A stretch of 64,000 nucleotides of DNA, from NCBI GenBank assembly GCA_029263125.1, contig JAJCYD010000008.1, forward strand, positions 1-64,000. The letters are read 5' to 3'. The stretch comes from Solirubrobacteraceae bacterium. Its GTDB lineage: Bacteria; Actinomycetota; Thermoleophilia; Solirubrobacterales; Solirubrobacteraceae. Positions 46,950 to 54,003 of the stretch are shown here, one piece after another. Position 1 is the first letter of the stretch, and each line of letters starts with the position of its first letter. A program made the position numbers and the translations under genes. The notes beneath the pieces were generated by a model. That model did not search any database. It was not told the DNA's origin and saw only the letters and a list, made by a program, of their open reading frames with translations.

Positions 46950-47290
46950 CCCCGGATCCACCGATGATCGTGGATGAATCCCTGCTGCCGGCGCGGTCCA
47001 GGGTCGATCGGCGGCGCACCCGCGGGGTGGACCCTTCGAACGCCGCCGACCGGCGCTGGGCCGTGATCGGCGGCTGGGATTCGCCGCGAGGATCGGGGGA
47101 TCCGGGGTAACTCCAATCCGCCCGGCGCCCGCGCCGGTCTGGGCGTCGCAACGCCGTGTCGCGACCCCATCACCGGCCCGTGCTGGGCTGAAACGACAGG
47201 CCCGGTGGCCGGCCGGTCGGTTGGGGTCACCGCCCCGAAGGTGGGAACTGTCGCGGTCACAAGTCCTGACTTGGTGTCTCATAGCTTTCA
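46950..47290. other. 341-base gap without a convincing gene
   Basis: I see no coding frame with family character. It holds a short hairpin (ATCCAC ... GTGGAT, about 46957-46976) and a pair of inverted copies of GGATCCGGGGT about 150 bases apart (near 46948 and 47098). Neither is followed by a T-tract. The first base after it starts a small secreted protein gene. Confidence 0.5.
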
Positions 47291-47686
47291 ATGACTCGCT
47301 CAGTAGCCACGGAGGAACGTCGGCGCCTCACTCCTACGCTCGTGATCCTCGTGGTGGCCTGCTCGTTCAGCTTCGCCGCGATCGTGACCTTCGCGTTCGC
47401 CGACGACTACCACACAAACTGTGTCGGTCACGGCTACCTGCACGGCGCAAGCCAGACCGATGGCTCGTTCTTCTCGCGTGTGGAGGGTGGTTGCGGGTCA
47501 GGCTCACGACGCTGCGACATCTACGTGTACGGCTCATACGTCGGCGGTCTCTCGGTTGGCGACGCGACCTGCAATGCGTGGTCACGCGAGTGGGGCAACT
47601 ACACCGAGTGCGCATCAACAGCGCACACGAAGTTCCTGCCGTACTTCAACGAGCACGTACACAAAGCCTCCAACTGGTGCGGATGA
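47291..47686 (+). CDS. Small secreted Cys-rich protein
   Basis: 131 residues, no family recognised. A helix near the N-terminus (PTLVILVVACSFSFAAIVTF) acts as signal or anchor. The exported part has six Cys (44, 68, 75, 94, 107, 130) and many Gly/Tyr, suggesting three disulfides. AT content and codon use look slightly less extreme than in the neighbours. The next gene starts one base after its stop, and an ECF sigma locus follows, so it may belong to that envelope-response group. Confidence 0.6.
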   Translation: MTRSVATEERRRLTPTLVILVVACSFSFAAIVTFAFADDYHTNCVGHGYLHGASQTDGSFFSRVEGGCGSGSRRCDIYVYGSYVGGLSVGDATCNAWSREWGNYTECASTAHTKFLPYFNEHVHKASNWCG

Positions 47687-47687
47687 G

Positions 47688-48260
47688 ATGGTCCGCAGAG
47701 CCGTCATCGCGGTGGCAATGCTCGTCGCTGCGGCTGGTGGCATCGTGAGTGCCAGCGCGATCGCGCTCGACCCGAAGCCCGATCACCCTGCAGCCGACTA
47801 CGAGCAGGCGACGGGCGTCGAGCAGCGCGGCACCCCGGTCGATGATCCGCGCGGCGGACCCCCCTGGGCGGTGCGAAGCAACGACACGACAAGCGGGCAG
47901 CGCTGTGTGACTGTCGGGCGCACTGACGGCGTTGCGTTCGGGCCGGTTGATTCGTCGGGACGAGTTCTCGATGCCGGTCGCGCGCTATCCGGGATGTGCG
48001 GGAATGTGGGTGATAACCCGCTCCAGGTTGGCCTGGCCGAGTTCGCCGACACGGCGGGCACAGGGCCGCGGTCGGTGCTGTTCGGGATCGCCGACGCAAG
48101 CGTGGAGCGCATCGCGGTCTCGGCCCGCGGGGTCGAGAAGATTGTCGACCTGGACGAGCAGCGAACATTCGCCGAAGTGCGTGAGGGACTCTCGGCCGAC
48201 GACGATTGGACGATCATCGCAACGTTGCGCGATGGCACCGAGGTGAAACGCACGCTCTGA
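47688..48260 (+). CDS. Exported protein with GPPW domain, paralogue of the ECF partner
   Basis: 190 residues. A signal-like N-terminus (AVIAVAMLVAAAGGIVSASA) precedes an exported domain holding DDPRGGPPWAVRS, GQRCVTVGRTDGVAFGPV and SGMCGN. The same order of motifs (DPGGGPPWVVR, LECVQVGRLRDGVFGQV, PGTCAT) occurs in the protein at 48889-49557, so the two are paralogues with one conserved Cys pair. This copy lacks the cytoplasmic N-terminal region of the other. Function unknown; it could be a ligand-binding decoy or co-sensor. Confidence 0.65.
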   Translation: MVRRAVIAVAMLVAAAGGIVSASAIALDPKPDHPAADYEQATGVEQRGTPVDDPRGGPPWAVRSNDTTSGQRCVTVGRTDGVAFGPVDSSGRVLDAGRALSGMCGNVGDNPLQVGLAEFADTAGTGPRSVLFGIADASVERIAVSARGVEKIVDLDEQRTFAEVREGLSADDDWTIIATLRDGTEVKRTL

Positions 48261-48289
48261 AGCCGCCGCTCGCGAGCTGCGGGTGTGCC

Positions 48290-48892
48290 ATGCTTCGCGT
48301 CGTGGGATGGCCCACACGACGAAGCGCCAACGACGAACCCCTCCTGATCAAGAGCTTCGAGGATCCGGCAGCCTTCCACCATTTTTACCGCGCCTACGTC
48401 GAACGCGTCGTCGTGTTCTTCGCGCGACGGGCGTTGGATGCCGAGACGGCGCTGGATCTTGTCGGCGAGACGTTTGCGCTGGCGCTGGAGCGACGCAGGC
48501 AGTTTCGCGGCAGCACGGCGCATGAGGAGCAGGGCTGGCTATTCGCCATCGCCCGCAACGAGTTGGCGCACTATTGGAAGCGTGGCGCGGTCGAGCGCGC
48601 AGCGTTGCAGCGCCTCGGATGCGATCCCCCGGAGAGCACCAGCGAGGATCTTGAATGGGTCGAGCGGGTCGCAGATCTCCCGCTGCTTCGCACCACGGTC
48701 TGCGCCGCGCTTGATGACCTGCCCGGGGATCAGGCCTACGCGGTCGCGGCGCGCATCGTCGATGAGCGCGCGTACGGCGAGCTCGCAAGTGAACTCGATG
48801 TCAGTGAGCAGGTCGTGCGCGCACGCGTGTCGCGAGGCCTGCGCGCACTGGGGCAGTCCCTCAGCGACCCGCAGCTTAAAGATCTGACATGA
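48290..48892 (+). CDS. ECF-family RNA polymerase sigma factor
   Basis: 200 residues. Region 2: FYRAYVERVVVFFARRALDAETALDLVGETFALALERR, given here as landmarks YRAYVERV and DLVGETFALAL. A GWLFAIARNELAHYWKR stretch ends region 2, and region 4 has YGELASELDVSEQVVRARVSRGL. It redirects RNA polymerase to a small regulon. ATG 48290 was chosen; the downstream gene overlaps by four bases and probably encodes its membrane regulator. Confidence 0.88.
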   Translation: MLRVVGWPTRRSANDEPLLIKSFEDPAAFHHFYRAYVERVVVFFARRALDAETALDLVGETFALALERRRQFRGSTAHEEQGWLFAIARNELAHYWKRGAVERAALQRLGCDPPESTSEDLEWVERVADLPLLRTTVCAALDDLPGDQAYAVAARIVDERAYGELASELDVSEQVVRARVSRGLRALGQSLSDPQLKDLT

Positions 48893-49557
48893 GCAACCTG
48901 CCTCCTGGACTGAAGGACTTCGGGGCGCGGCTGACGAAGGCCGCCGAGGGCGAAATCCGCGAACGCCAGCGCCCACCAACACGCCGTCGCTTGCGCAGTC
49001 TCGGGCTCCCGGTCACGGCGGCCTTGCTCGCCGCCGCGGTAAGCGCAGGTGCGGTGAAACTCGTCGACCCCGCCGGGGAGCCGATCAAGCCCGAGTCAAG
49101 CGGCGGCGAGGGATTGCAGTCCGCAAGCGATCCGGCGGTCGTTGTCGGGAGCGCAGCAGAGGACCCCGGCGGAGGGCCGCCGTGGGTAGTCCGGGCCTAC
49201 ACGAACGCGAGCGGACTCGAGTGCGTTCAGGTCGGCCGCCTGCGCGACGGCGTGTTTGGCCAGGTGCAGGGGGGTCAGTTCCGTGCAATGCCGAATTCGG
49301 CGCCAGGCACCTGCGCCACCGCGACCGCGCGGGGGCCACTCATCGCGGTGCGCCGCGTGACGTCGCGCCGAACGCTCGTGTTCGGACTCGCCGCCAGTCG
49401 CGAACCCGTGATCGTGCGCGCCGGAGACCGTCGGCAGCGCGTCGTGCCCACCGGCCTCGGCGCATTCGTCGCGGTCTTCGCGAATCTCAGTCCCAATCAG
49501 AAGATCGAGGTGCGCTCCACGGTCGCTGGACGCACCGATATCCAGCGGTTCAGCTGA
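48889..49557 (+). CDS. Membrane protein paired with ECF sigma (putative anti-sigma)
   Basis: 222 residues. A cytoplasmic N-terminus of about 40 basic residues, one helix (LPVTAALLAAAVSAGAVKLV) and an exported GPPW domain with a Cys pair, shared with the protein at 47688-48260. Position (ATGA overlap with the sigma gene) and topology fit an anti-sigma factor, but the N-terminus lacks the HxxxCxxC zinc motif of ZAS anti-sigmas, so this is inferred from context. Confidence 0.65.
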   Translation: MSNLPPGLKDFGARLTKAAEGEIRERQRPPTRRRLRSLGLPVTAALLAAAVSAGAVKLVDPAGEPIKPESSGGEGLQSASDPAVVVGSAAEDPGGGPPWVVRAYTNASGLECVQVGRLRDGVFGQVQGGQFRAMPNSAPGTCATATARGPLIAVRRVTSRRTLVFGLAASREPVIVRAGDRRQRVVPTGLGAFVAVFANLSPNQKIEVRSTVAGRTDIQRFS

Positions 49558-50147
49558 GTCAGCGACGACCCGCCGATGGGCCGTCGGAGGGCCGGGGAGC
49601 CGGGGGGCGCCGAAGCGTGTCGTCGTCGGACGAGACACTCGGAGCACGTCGCCCACTAACGGACTTGATCCATCCGCCGCACGCGATAGGTCGGTCGGCG
49701 CCCCCTGTCTGCCCGATCTCAGGGGCGTTTGAGGTGTCAACCGGCGGCGTGGGCGCGACTGGATGTCACAAAGGTTCCCTCCGAGCCTCATAAGGATCGA
49801 CGACCAGACAGGAACGTCCGCGGCTGCCTTCCCCTCCCCGTGGAGGGCGGCCGTGGTGTTCCCGCGCTGCCATAGTGACTGAATGCCGAGTCCAGGGCAT
49901 TCAAGCTCTCGGGTGTCGGCGCCGGGCGACGGATGAACGTCAGGTGGGTGGTCGTGCGGCGGCTCCTGTGGCAGCGTTCGGGTTGGGCGCGGGCGATTGA
50001 CGGAAGCGAAGCGCAGACGTCAGGGGCTTGTGGTCTGCCGCGCGGCTTTGCCCTTCGAGGGCCTGAGAGATGCGCGCCCCGGTGTCACGCTCGCGCCCGT
50101 CGTGGTTGGCCCGCTGGCGTTCCCGGGAGCTGGCATTCGCGCCCGAG
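49558..50147. other. 590-base gap between two ECF loci
   Basis: No convincing gene on either strand; the open frames here lack family features or biased third positions. A 6-bp hairpin CCCTCC-CCGT-GGAGGG lies near 49835, possibly the end of the upstream transcript. The two ECF loci point towards each other across this gap. Confidence 0.5.
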
Positions 50148-51344
50148 TCAGGGTGTGTCGCCGACATCGCCGACTCGTTGGCTGACGATGGCGTAGGTAC
50201 GCGTCCACCGCACGTCACCGCCGTCGGCCGTGTTGCCGATTGCGCGCAGTTCACCGCTCGTCGGATCGAACGCGATGACGTCGGAGCCGTCGCCGTCGTG
50301 CATGCCGGCGCCGAGGGTGACGGCGGCGACCTGCCGTCCGCGCAGATCGCGGATGAGGCCCAGCGATCGTGTGCCGGAGCGCTCGGTGAGCACGCTGACC
50401 AGCGACGCGCGGAGCGCTGGCGGCGTCGCGGGATAGGCCAGCAGCGTTTCGATGTCGCTGATGATGGTGTCATCGATGAGGCGCCGTATCGCGAAGGAGC
50501 AGCCGTCGCCGTTGCCGTCGCAGCCGGCTTGGGACTTCCCACGTCGCTGCCAGGATCGCTCTTGAAGCCAGGCGGCGAGCGCGCTGGGCTGGCGCGGGAT
50601 GCCAGCGAGCGGGTCGCCGTCGTGGGGGAGCACGTCGTACAGGCCGTTGGCGCCAAGCAGTCGCTCGTCGCCGCCGCCGGCGGCGAAGTCTGTCGACAGC
50701 GGGCGTTCAGCGCTCGCACTGGGGATGAGCTGCTCGAGATCCGGTCGACCGGCGGCCTGCCACGCCGCGCGATCGCGCGATGTGGGCACAGTGATCTCTG
50801 CTGATGGGCTGTGCGACATTCGCCCGCTTGCATCCGGGGCGATCCACCACTGCTCGGTGGCGATGCGAGCGACGGCGAACGGCTGCTTGGCTGCGGCGAG
50901 CCGGATCTCGTTGTTCGGCGCCGGAACGCCCGCGATCGACGCATCATCGGCGGGCGTCGCGGTGACGATGAACTGCGTCACGGCCCAACTTCCACGTTGG
51001 TAGAGGACGTCTCCGCTGCCGGGCACGTCCCATGCTCCGGCGACGTCGCGCAACGCGACGCCGCATGCGCGCGCCGGCCCGGGCGACGCACAGGCGGCAT
51101 TCGCGGATGGCGGACCTGAGACGCCGCCGGAGCCTGCCAGCAGCGCCAGCACGACGATGCCCGCTGCCGCCGTGCCCGTGACGATGACCGCAAGCGCGCC
51201 GCGCCGTGGCCGCGTTGGTCGACGTGATTCCGGGGGCGCGCCGGCGATCAGCGTGTCGAGGCGGGCGCGTGTGGACGCGGGAGCCGGGCCCGGTTGGATG
51301 CGCGCATGCGCCTCTCGCAGCCGGTCGTCGATGTCGGTGTTCAT
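50148..51344 (-). CDS. CU044_5270-like membrane protein (putative anti-sigma)
   Basis: 398 residues. A cytoplasmic segment (DIDDRLREAHARIQPGPAP), one helix (LAVIVTGTAAAGIVVLALLAG) and a large exported domain with GSGDVLYQRGSWAV, EQWWIAPDASGRM and a closing VRWTRTYAIVSQRVGDV. This matches the CU044_5270 group of actinobacterial membrane proteins that follow ECF sigma genes. The ATG overlaps the sigma stop by four bases; GAGAGG lies upstream. It probably restrains the sigma factor, but no zinc motif is present. Confidence 0.72.
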   Translation of the reverse strand: MNTDIDDRLREAHARIQPGPAPASTRARLDTLIAGAPPESRRPTRPRRGALAVIVTGTAAAGIVVLALLAGSGGVSGPPSANAACASPGPARACGVALRDVAGAWDVPGSGDVLYQRGSWAVTQFIVTATPADDASIAGVPAPNNEIRLAAAKQPFAVARIATEQWWIAPDASGRMSHSPSAEITVPTSRDRAAWQAAGRPDLEQLIPSASAERPLSTDFAAGGGDERLLGANGLYDVLPHDGDPLAGIPRQPSALAAWLQERSWQRRGKSQAGCDGNGDGCSFAIRRLIDDTIISDIETLLAYPATPPALRASLVSVLTERSGTRSLGLIRDLRGRQVAAVTLGAGMHDGDGSDVIAFDPTSGELRAIGNTADGGDVRWTRTYAIVSQRVGDVGDTP

Positions 51345-51919
51345 GTCGAAGTCCTCTCTGTGTGCGATCGGCGCGTTGACGGCGGTGTGGTGGGATCTTT
51401 GAGCGCGGCGCTCATGTGGGCGCGGGCGCGGTGCAGGCGAGAGCGAACGGTGCCGATGCGCGTGGCGGTCGCGGTGGCGATCTCGGCATAGCTCAGCTCG
51501 CCCCACACGTGCAACAGGAGCGTGTCCAGCTCCTCGCGGCGCAGGGACCGCAATGCGACGCGCAGCTCCGGATCACCGTCTTCGGGCAACTCGAGCATCG
51601 TCGGCTGTGCCCGACGCAACCGCGTGAGCAGCAGACGCCCGCTGGCTCGTCGTCGCGCCTCGTCGCGCAACAGGTTCGTCGCGATCGTAAACAGCCAGGG
51701 TCGCACTCCACCGCCGCCATCGCGAAAGCGAGCTCGAGCCGCGAACGCGCGCGCGAAGGTCTCCGCCGCCAGGTCTTCGGCGAGATCGACGTTGCCCAGA
51801 CGGTGACGCAGATAGCCGCGGATCGCGCCGTGATGGGCATCGAAGACCGCGCCGAATCGCTCCGGCTCACGTACGGACGCCAACAGCGCAGCGGTCGTGG
51901 CCTCATCTTCGGATGGCAT
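51341..51919 (-). CDS. ECF-family RNA polymerase sigma factor
   Basis: 192 residues. Region 2 FGAVFDAHHGAIRGYL, then DLAEDLAAETFARAFA and RPWLFTIATNLLRDEARR; region 4 ELDTLLLHVWGELSYAEIATAT and GTVRSRLHRARAHM. Similar to the SigE-like group common in actinobacteria. It is first in a two-gene operon with the CU044_5270-like protein, pointing towards the other ECF locus. Confidence 0.9.
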   Translation of the reverse strand: MPSEDEATTAALLASVREPERFGAVFDAHHGAIRGYLRHRLGNVDLAEDLAAETFARAFAARARFRDGGGGVRPWLFTIATNLLRDEARRRASGRLLLTRLRRAQPTMLELPEDGDPELRVALRSLRREELDTLLLHVWGELSYAEIATATATRIGTVRSRLHRARAHMSAALKDPTTPPSTRRSHTERTST

Positions 51920-52031
51920 CGAGCGCTACAACGCCAAGGCGGCCAAAGAGTTCCCGGCCGCGGAGACGATCGCGTCGGGACCGGCGGCCGGCACAGCGAC
52001 GGTGCCGGCCGCGCCCGCTGCGGGCTCCTGA
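51920..52031 (+). pseudogene. Possible C-terminal remnant of a lost gene
   Basis: One plus-strand frame reads ERYNAKAAKEFPAAETIASG and then an Ala/Pro-rich tail to TGA at 52029-52031. Composition and third-position GC look coding, but the frame runs back only into the antisense of the sigma gene and has no domain. It could be the tail of a truncated gene or chance; I cannot name a family. Confidence 0.25.
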
Positions 52032-52116
52032 GCGACTGCACGGCCGTCTAGGGAGCTTCGCCAATCCCTGCGTGCGAGCAGGGCACGCCCCTGGTTCGCC
52101 ACGTCATACCCGAATC

Positions 52117-52146
52117 TTCTGACTTCAGAATCCCATGTACTACGAT
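52117..52146 (+). promoter_or_regulatory. Promoter and probable operator of the ArsR-type operon
   Basis: TTCTGA-CT-TCAGAA (52117-52130) is a perfect 6+2+6 palindrome. It covers a -35-like TCTGAC that stands 17 bases before the -10 TACGAT (52141-52146), which ends eight bases before the GTG of the regulator. A repressor bound here would block RNA polymerase, the usual ArsR autoregulation. Confidence 0.65.
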
Positions 52147-52154
52147 GGCGGGTC

Positions 52155-52538
52155 GTGGATGCCGTGCTCGTCAATGCGCCCTTCCGTCTGCCGCCCGAGC
52201 CGATCGAGGCCGACCTACTGGCCAAGTACTTCCGCGTACTTGGCGATCGCACTCGGCTGCGGGCACTGGAACTCGTCGCTGAGGGCGAGCGCTCCGTCGG
52301 CGAGCTCGTCGCGCTGCTTGACGAGCCACAGACCAAGGTCTCCAACCACCTCGCGTGCCTGCGCTGGTGCGGGTTCGTGACGACGCGACGCGAGCATCGC
52401 ACGATCCACTACCGCCTCGCCGACGATCGCGTGACCAGGATGATCGAGCTCGCCCGCGCGCTGCTGCGCGACAACGACGAGCACGTCGCGGCCTGCCGAC
52501 ACGTCGACACAGCTCCTGATCTGCGGACGATCGCATGA
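52155..52538 (+). CDS. ArsR/SmtB-family metal-responsive repressor (CmtR-like)
   Basis: 127 residues. Winged helix with RVLGDRTRLRALELVAEGE and the recognition helix QTKVSNHLACLRWCG. The Cys pair in LACLRWCGF plus a C-terminal Cys (VAACRHVD) matches the arrangement of the Cd/Pb-binding thiolates of mycobacterial CmtR. Metal binding would release it from the palindrome upstream. Its ATGA stop overlap couples it to a small thiol protein. Confidence 0.85.
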   Translation: MDAVLVNAPFRLPPEPIEADLLAKYFRVLGDRTRLRALELVAEGERSVGELVALLDEPQTKVSNHLACLRWCGFVTTRREHRTIHYRLADDRVTRMIELARALLRDNDEHVAACRHVDTAPDLRTIA

Positions 52539-52843
52539 CCATCGAGCTGCTGTACTTCGACGGCTGCCCCAACCACGACGCGGTCGTGGCGCGCCTGCGC
52601 GAGCTGCTCACCCAGGCCGGCATCGACGTGACGATCGCCATGCACCGCGTGGAGACCGTCGAGGACGCGGAGCGCGAGCGCTTCCTCGGCTCACCGACGA
52701 TCCGCGTCGGCGGACACGACGTCGAGCCCGGGGCCGAGAGCCGCGATGACTACGGCATGAAATGCCGCCTCTACGCCACCGACGAGGGGCTGCGCGGCAC
52801 CCCGCCCGACGCCTGGATCCTCGGCGCGTTGACCGGCTCGTGA
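52535..52843 (+). CDS. Small thioredoxin-like / alkylmercury-lyase-like protein
   Basis: 102 residues. YFDGCPNHDAVVARLREL at the start and FLGSPTIRVGGHDV in the middle are typical of small thioredoxin-fold proteins often labelled alkylmercury lyase; a second Cys sits in YGMKCRLY. Genuine MerB is about twice as long with a different Cys set, so organomercury cleavage is unlikely. A metal or thiol handling role with the ArsR-type sensor fits. Confidence 0.72.
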   Translation: MTIELLYFDGCPNHDAVVARLRELLTQAGIDVTIAMHRVETVEDAERERFLGSPTIRVGGHDVEPGAESRDDYGMKCRLYATDEGLRGTPPDAWILGALTGS

Positions 52844-53202
52844 TCATCCGGCGCTGCCGGTCCGCCGAACGGGCCACGCCCAGCTGAGCAGTCGAATGCG
52901 CGGCGACCTCCCGATCATCGCGGTCCTGCTCGCCCACGACGCCGACCCACACCACCTCGACCGCTCCCACGACGCGAAGCCCCAGGCTGGGCCGAGCCCC
53001 ACAACCGGCCCGAAGCCCACGGGCAACCGTCACCGCACGAACAATGAAGCCCGCGATCGCGCCGACGCCGCGCACAGGCGTTCGATCGACGGGCGGGCCA
53101 TGGGGACGAGGCCCGATGGGTGAGCGCTCGTCCAGGACTCGGTGCTCGCGCGGCAACAGCCTCAAGCGCCCGCAGCGTTCTTACGCCGCAGTTGAGCTCT
53201 GA

Positions 53203-53222
53203 AGCGGCCGCGAAAGGCCGCT
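53203..53222 (+). terminator. Terminator-like hairpin
   Basis: AGCGGCC-GCGAAA-GGCCGCT gives a perfect 7-bp stem and six-base loop, followed by GGGTCGTTT. It lies 360 bases after the thiol-protein stop, in a region with no gene. Confidence 0.45.
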
Positions 53223-53520
53223 GGGTCGTTTCGATCCATGACGTCCGCGGGCCGGGGCAGCTGCGTCGTGGTCGAGCCGCCGGCGCTGAGCGACGACGCG
53301 GCGTCCGAGCGGCTCGATCACGCATGGATCCCGTCGCGCCCCGGGCCAGTCAGGAAGTCGCAAGGTCGGTCTGCGCCTGCATCCTGGCGCCATGACCACG
53401 CTAGGCCCGTTGGCCGCGAGGAGCTTGCTCTCACTCCCGGCCCAGCGGCTGGGCGGGTTCGGCATGACAGACGTGCAGAAGGCGCCCAACCCGCTGATCA
53501 CAGGCGACCGCGATCGCCAC

Positions 53521-53575
53521 CCAAACTGGCAAACTCTCGATCCGAGGGTTCCAGGTTCGCTTCCTCGCGGGGCAC
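53521..53575 (+). pseudogene. Degraded tRNA-Lys fragment (possible attachment-site remnant)
   Basis: The last 42 bases align to the anticodon-to-3'-end part of tRNA-Lys(CTT) at 34455-34527 with five mismatches and one indel. The segment GGTTCCAGGTTCG is identical, and AACTGGC of the D loop is also kept, with the bases between deleted. The T stem is broken (CTGG became CTCG), so it cannot be a working tRNA. It lies in the same orientation 19 kb from the intact gene. Confidence 0.7.
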
Positions 53576-53664
53576 GTTGCGATGGACAACGCGAACGCGC
53601 ATCGGCGGCGTCGGCGCAGCTGACCGTCGCGCCGGTCGAACGGCGGCGGCCTCGCGCCTCCCCA

Positions 53665-53781
53665 CCGTGCATAACTGACGTCTCGACGCCGCTTCATTCT
53701 CGATTCGGCAGTTGTGCATCACATGGATGTACAACTGCCGGATCCGGCGCCGGCACCGGCCGAGGCGTCAGTTGTGCACGG
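53665..53781. repeat. 117-nt nested palindrome
   Basis: Two inverted repeats share one centre (53723). Inner arms 53702-53720 and 53726-53744 pair over 19 bp, 17 by Watson-Crick and two by G-T, with the loop ACATG. Outer arms 53665-53687 and 53759-53781 pair over 23 bp with three changes. All four arms carry the core CAGTTGTGCA or a close variant. It would form a long hairpin in RNA or a cruciform in DNA; it is not near a stop codon. Confidence 0.8.
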
Positions 53782-54003
53782 CGCTCTGGCTCACCCAGCG
53801 GTCGCATCCGCGGCGTGCGACCCGACCACCGTGTCAGGCGCTCGAGAGGCCGCGCGCGGCGGTCTGTATCTGCCAGCCAATCGCAACGGCAGCCTGCACG
53901 CCACGGTCACGCTGGCGACCGGCGGATCTGCAGTCACAATGCCACATCCCAAACGATCGCCCAGCGGCCTGCCTGCGGACAGGGAACGCTAGGCTCGGCC
54001 CAG

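Larger units (their letters stand above)
52844..54003. other. 1.16-kb region without a recognisable gene
   Basis: No frame on either strand shows a family or an uninterrupted biased coding pattern. A minus-strand frame near 52844-53026 (GFGPVVGLGPAWGFASW) is hydrophobic but has no family. The region holds a 7-bp hairpin (53203-53222), a GCCCAG-CGG-CTGGGC hairpin (about 53440-53454), a tRNA-Lys-like remnant (53521-53575) and a large palindrome (53665-53781). It ends with TAGGCT (53990-53995), the -10 of the next gene. It looks like a scar region. Confidence 0.6.

Noticed and set aside
46946-47111. Inverted GGATCCGGGGT copies considered as insertion-sequence ends
   Set aside because: Only 11 bp, 150 bases apart, with no transposase and no target duplication.
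52844-53165. Hydrophobic minus-strand frames after the thiol protein, considered as a lost metal transporter
   Set aside because: No transporter motif and no frame long enough; kept only as unexplained sequence.
53392-54003. In-frame extension of the ABC ATPase to a start at 53392
   Set aside because: It would translate the tRNA remnant and the palindrome; the GTG at 54004 has a promoter box at the right distance and matches family N-termini.
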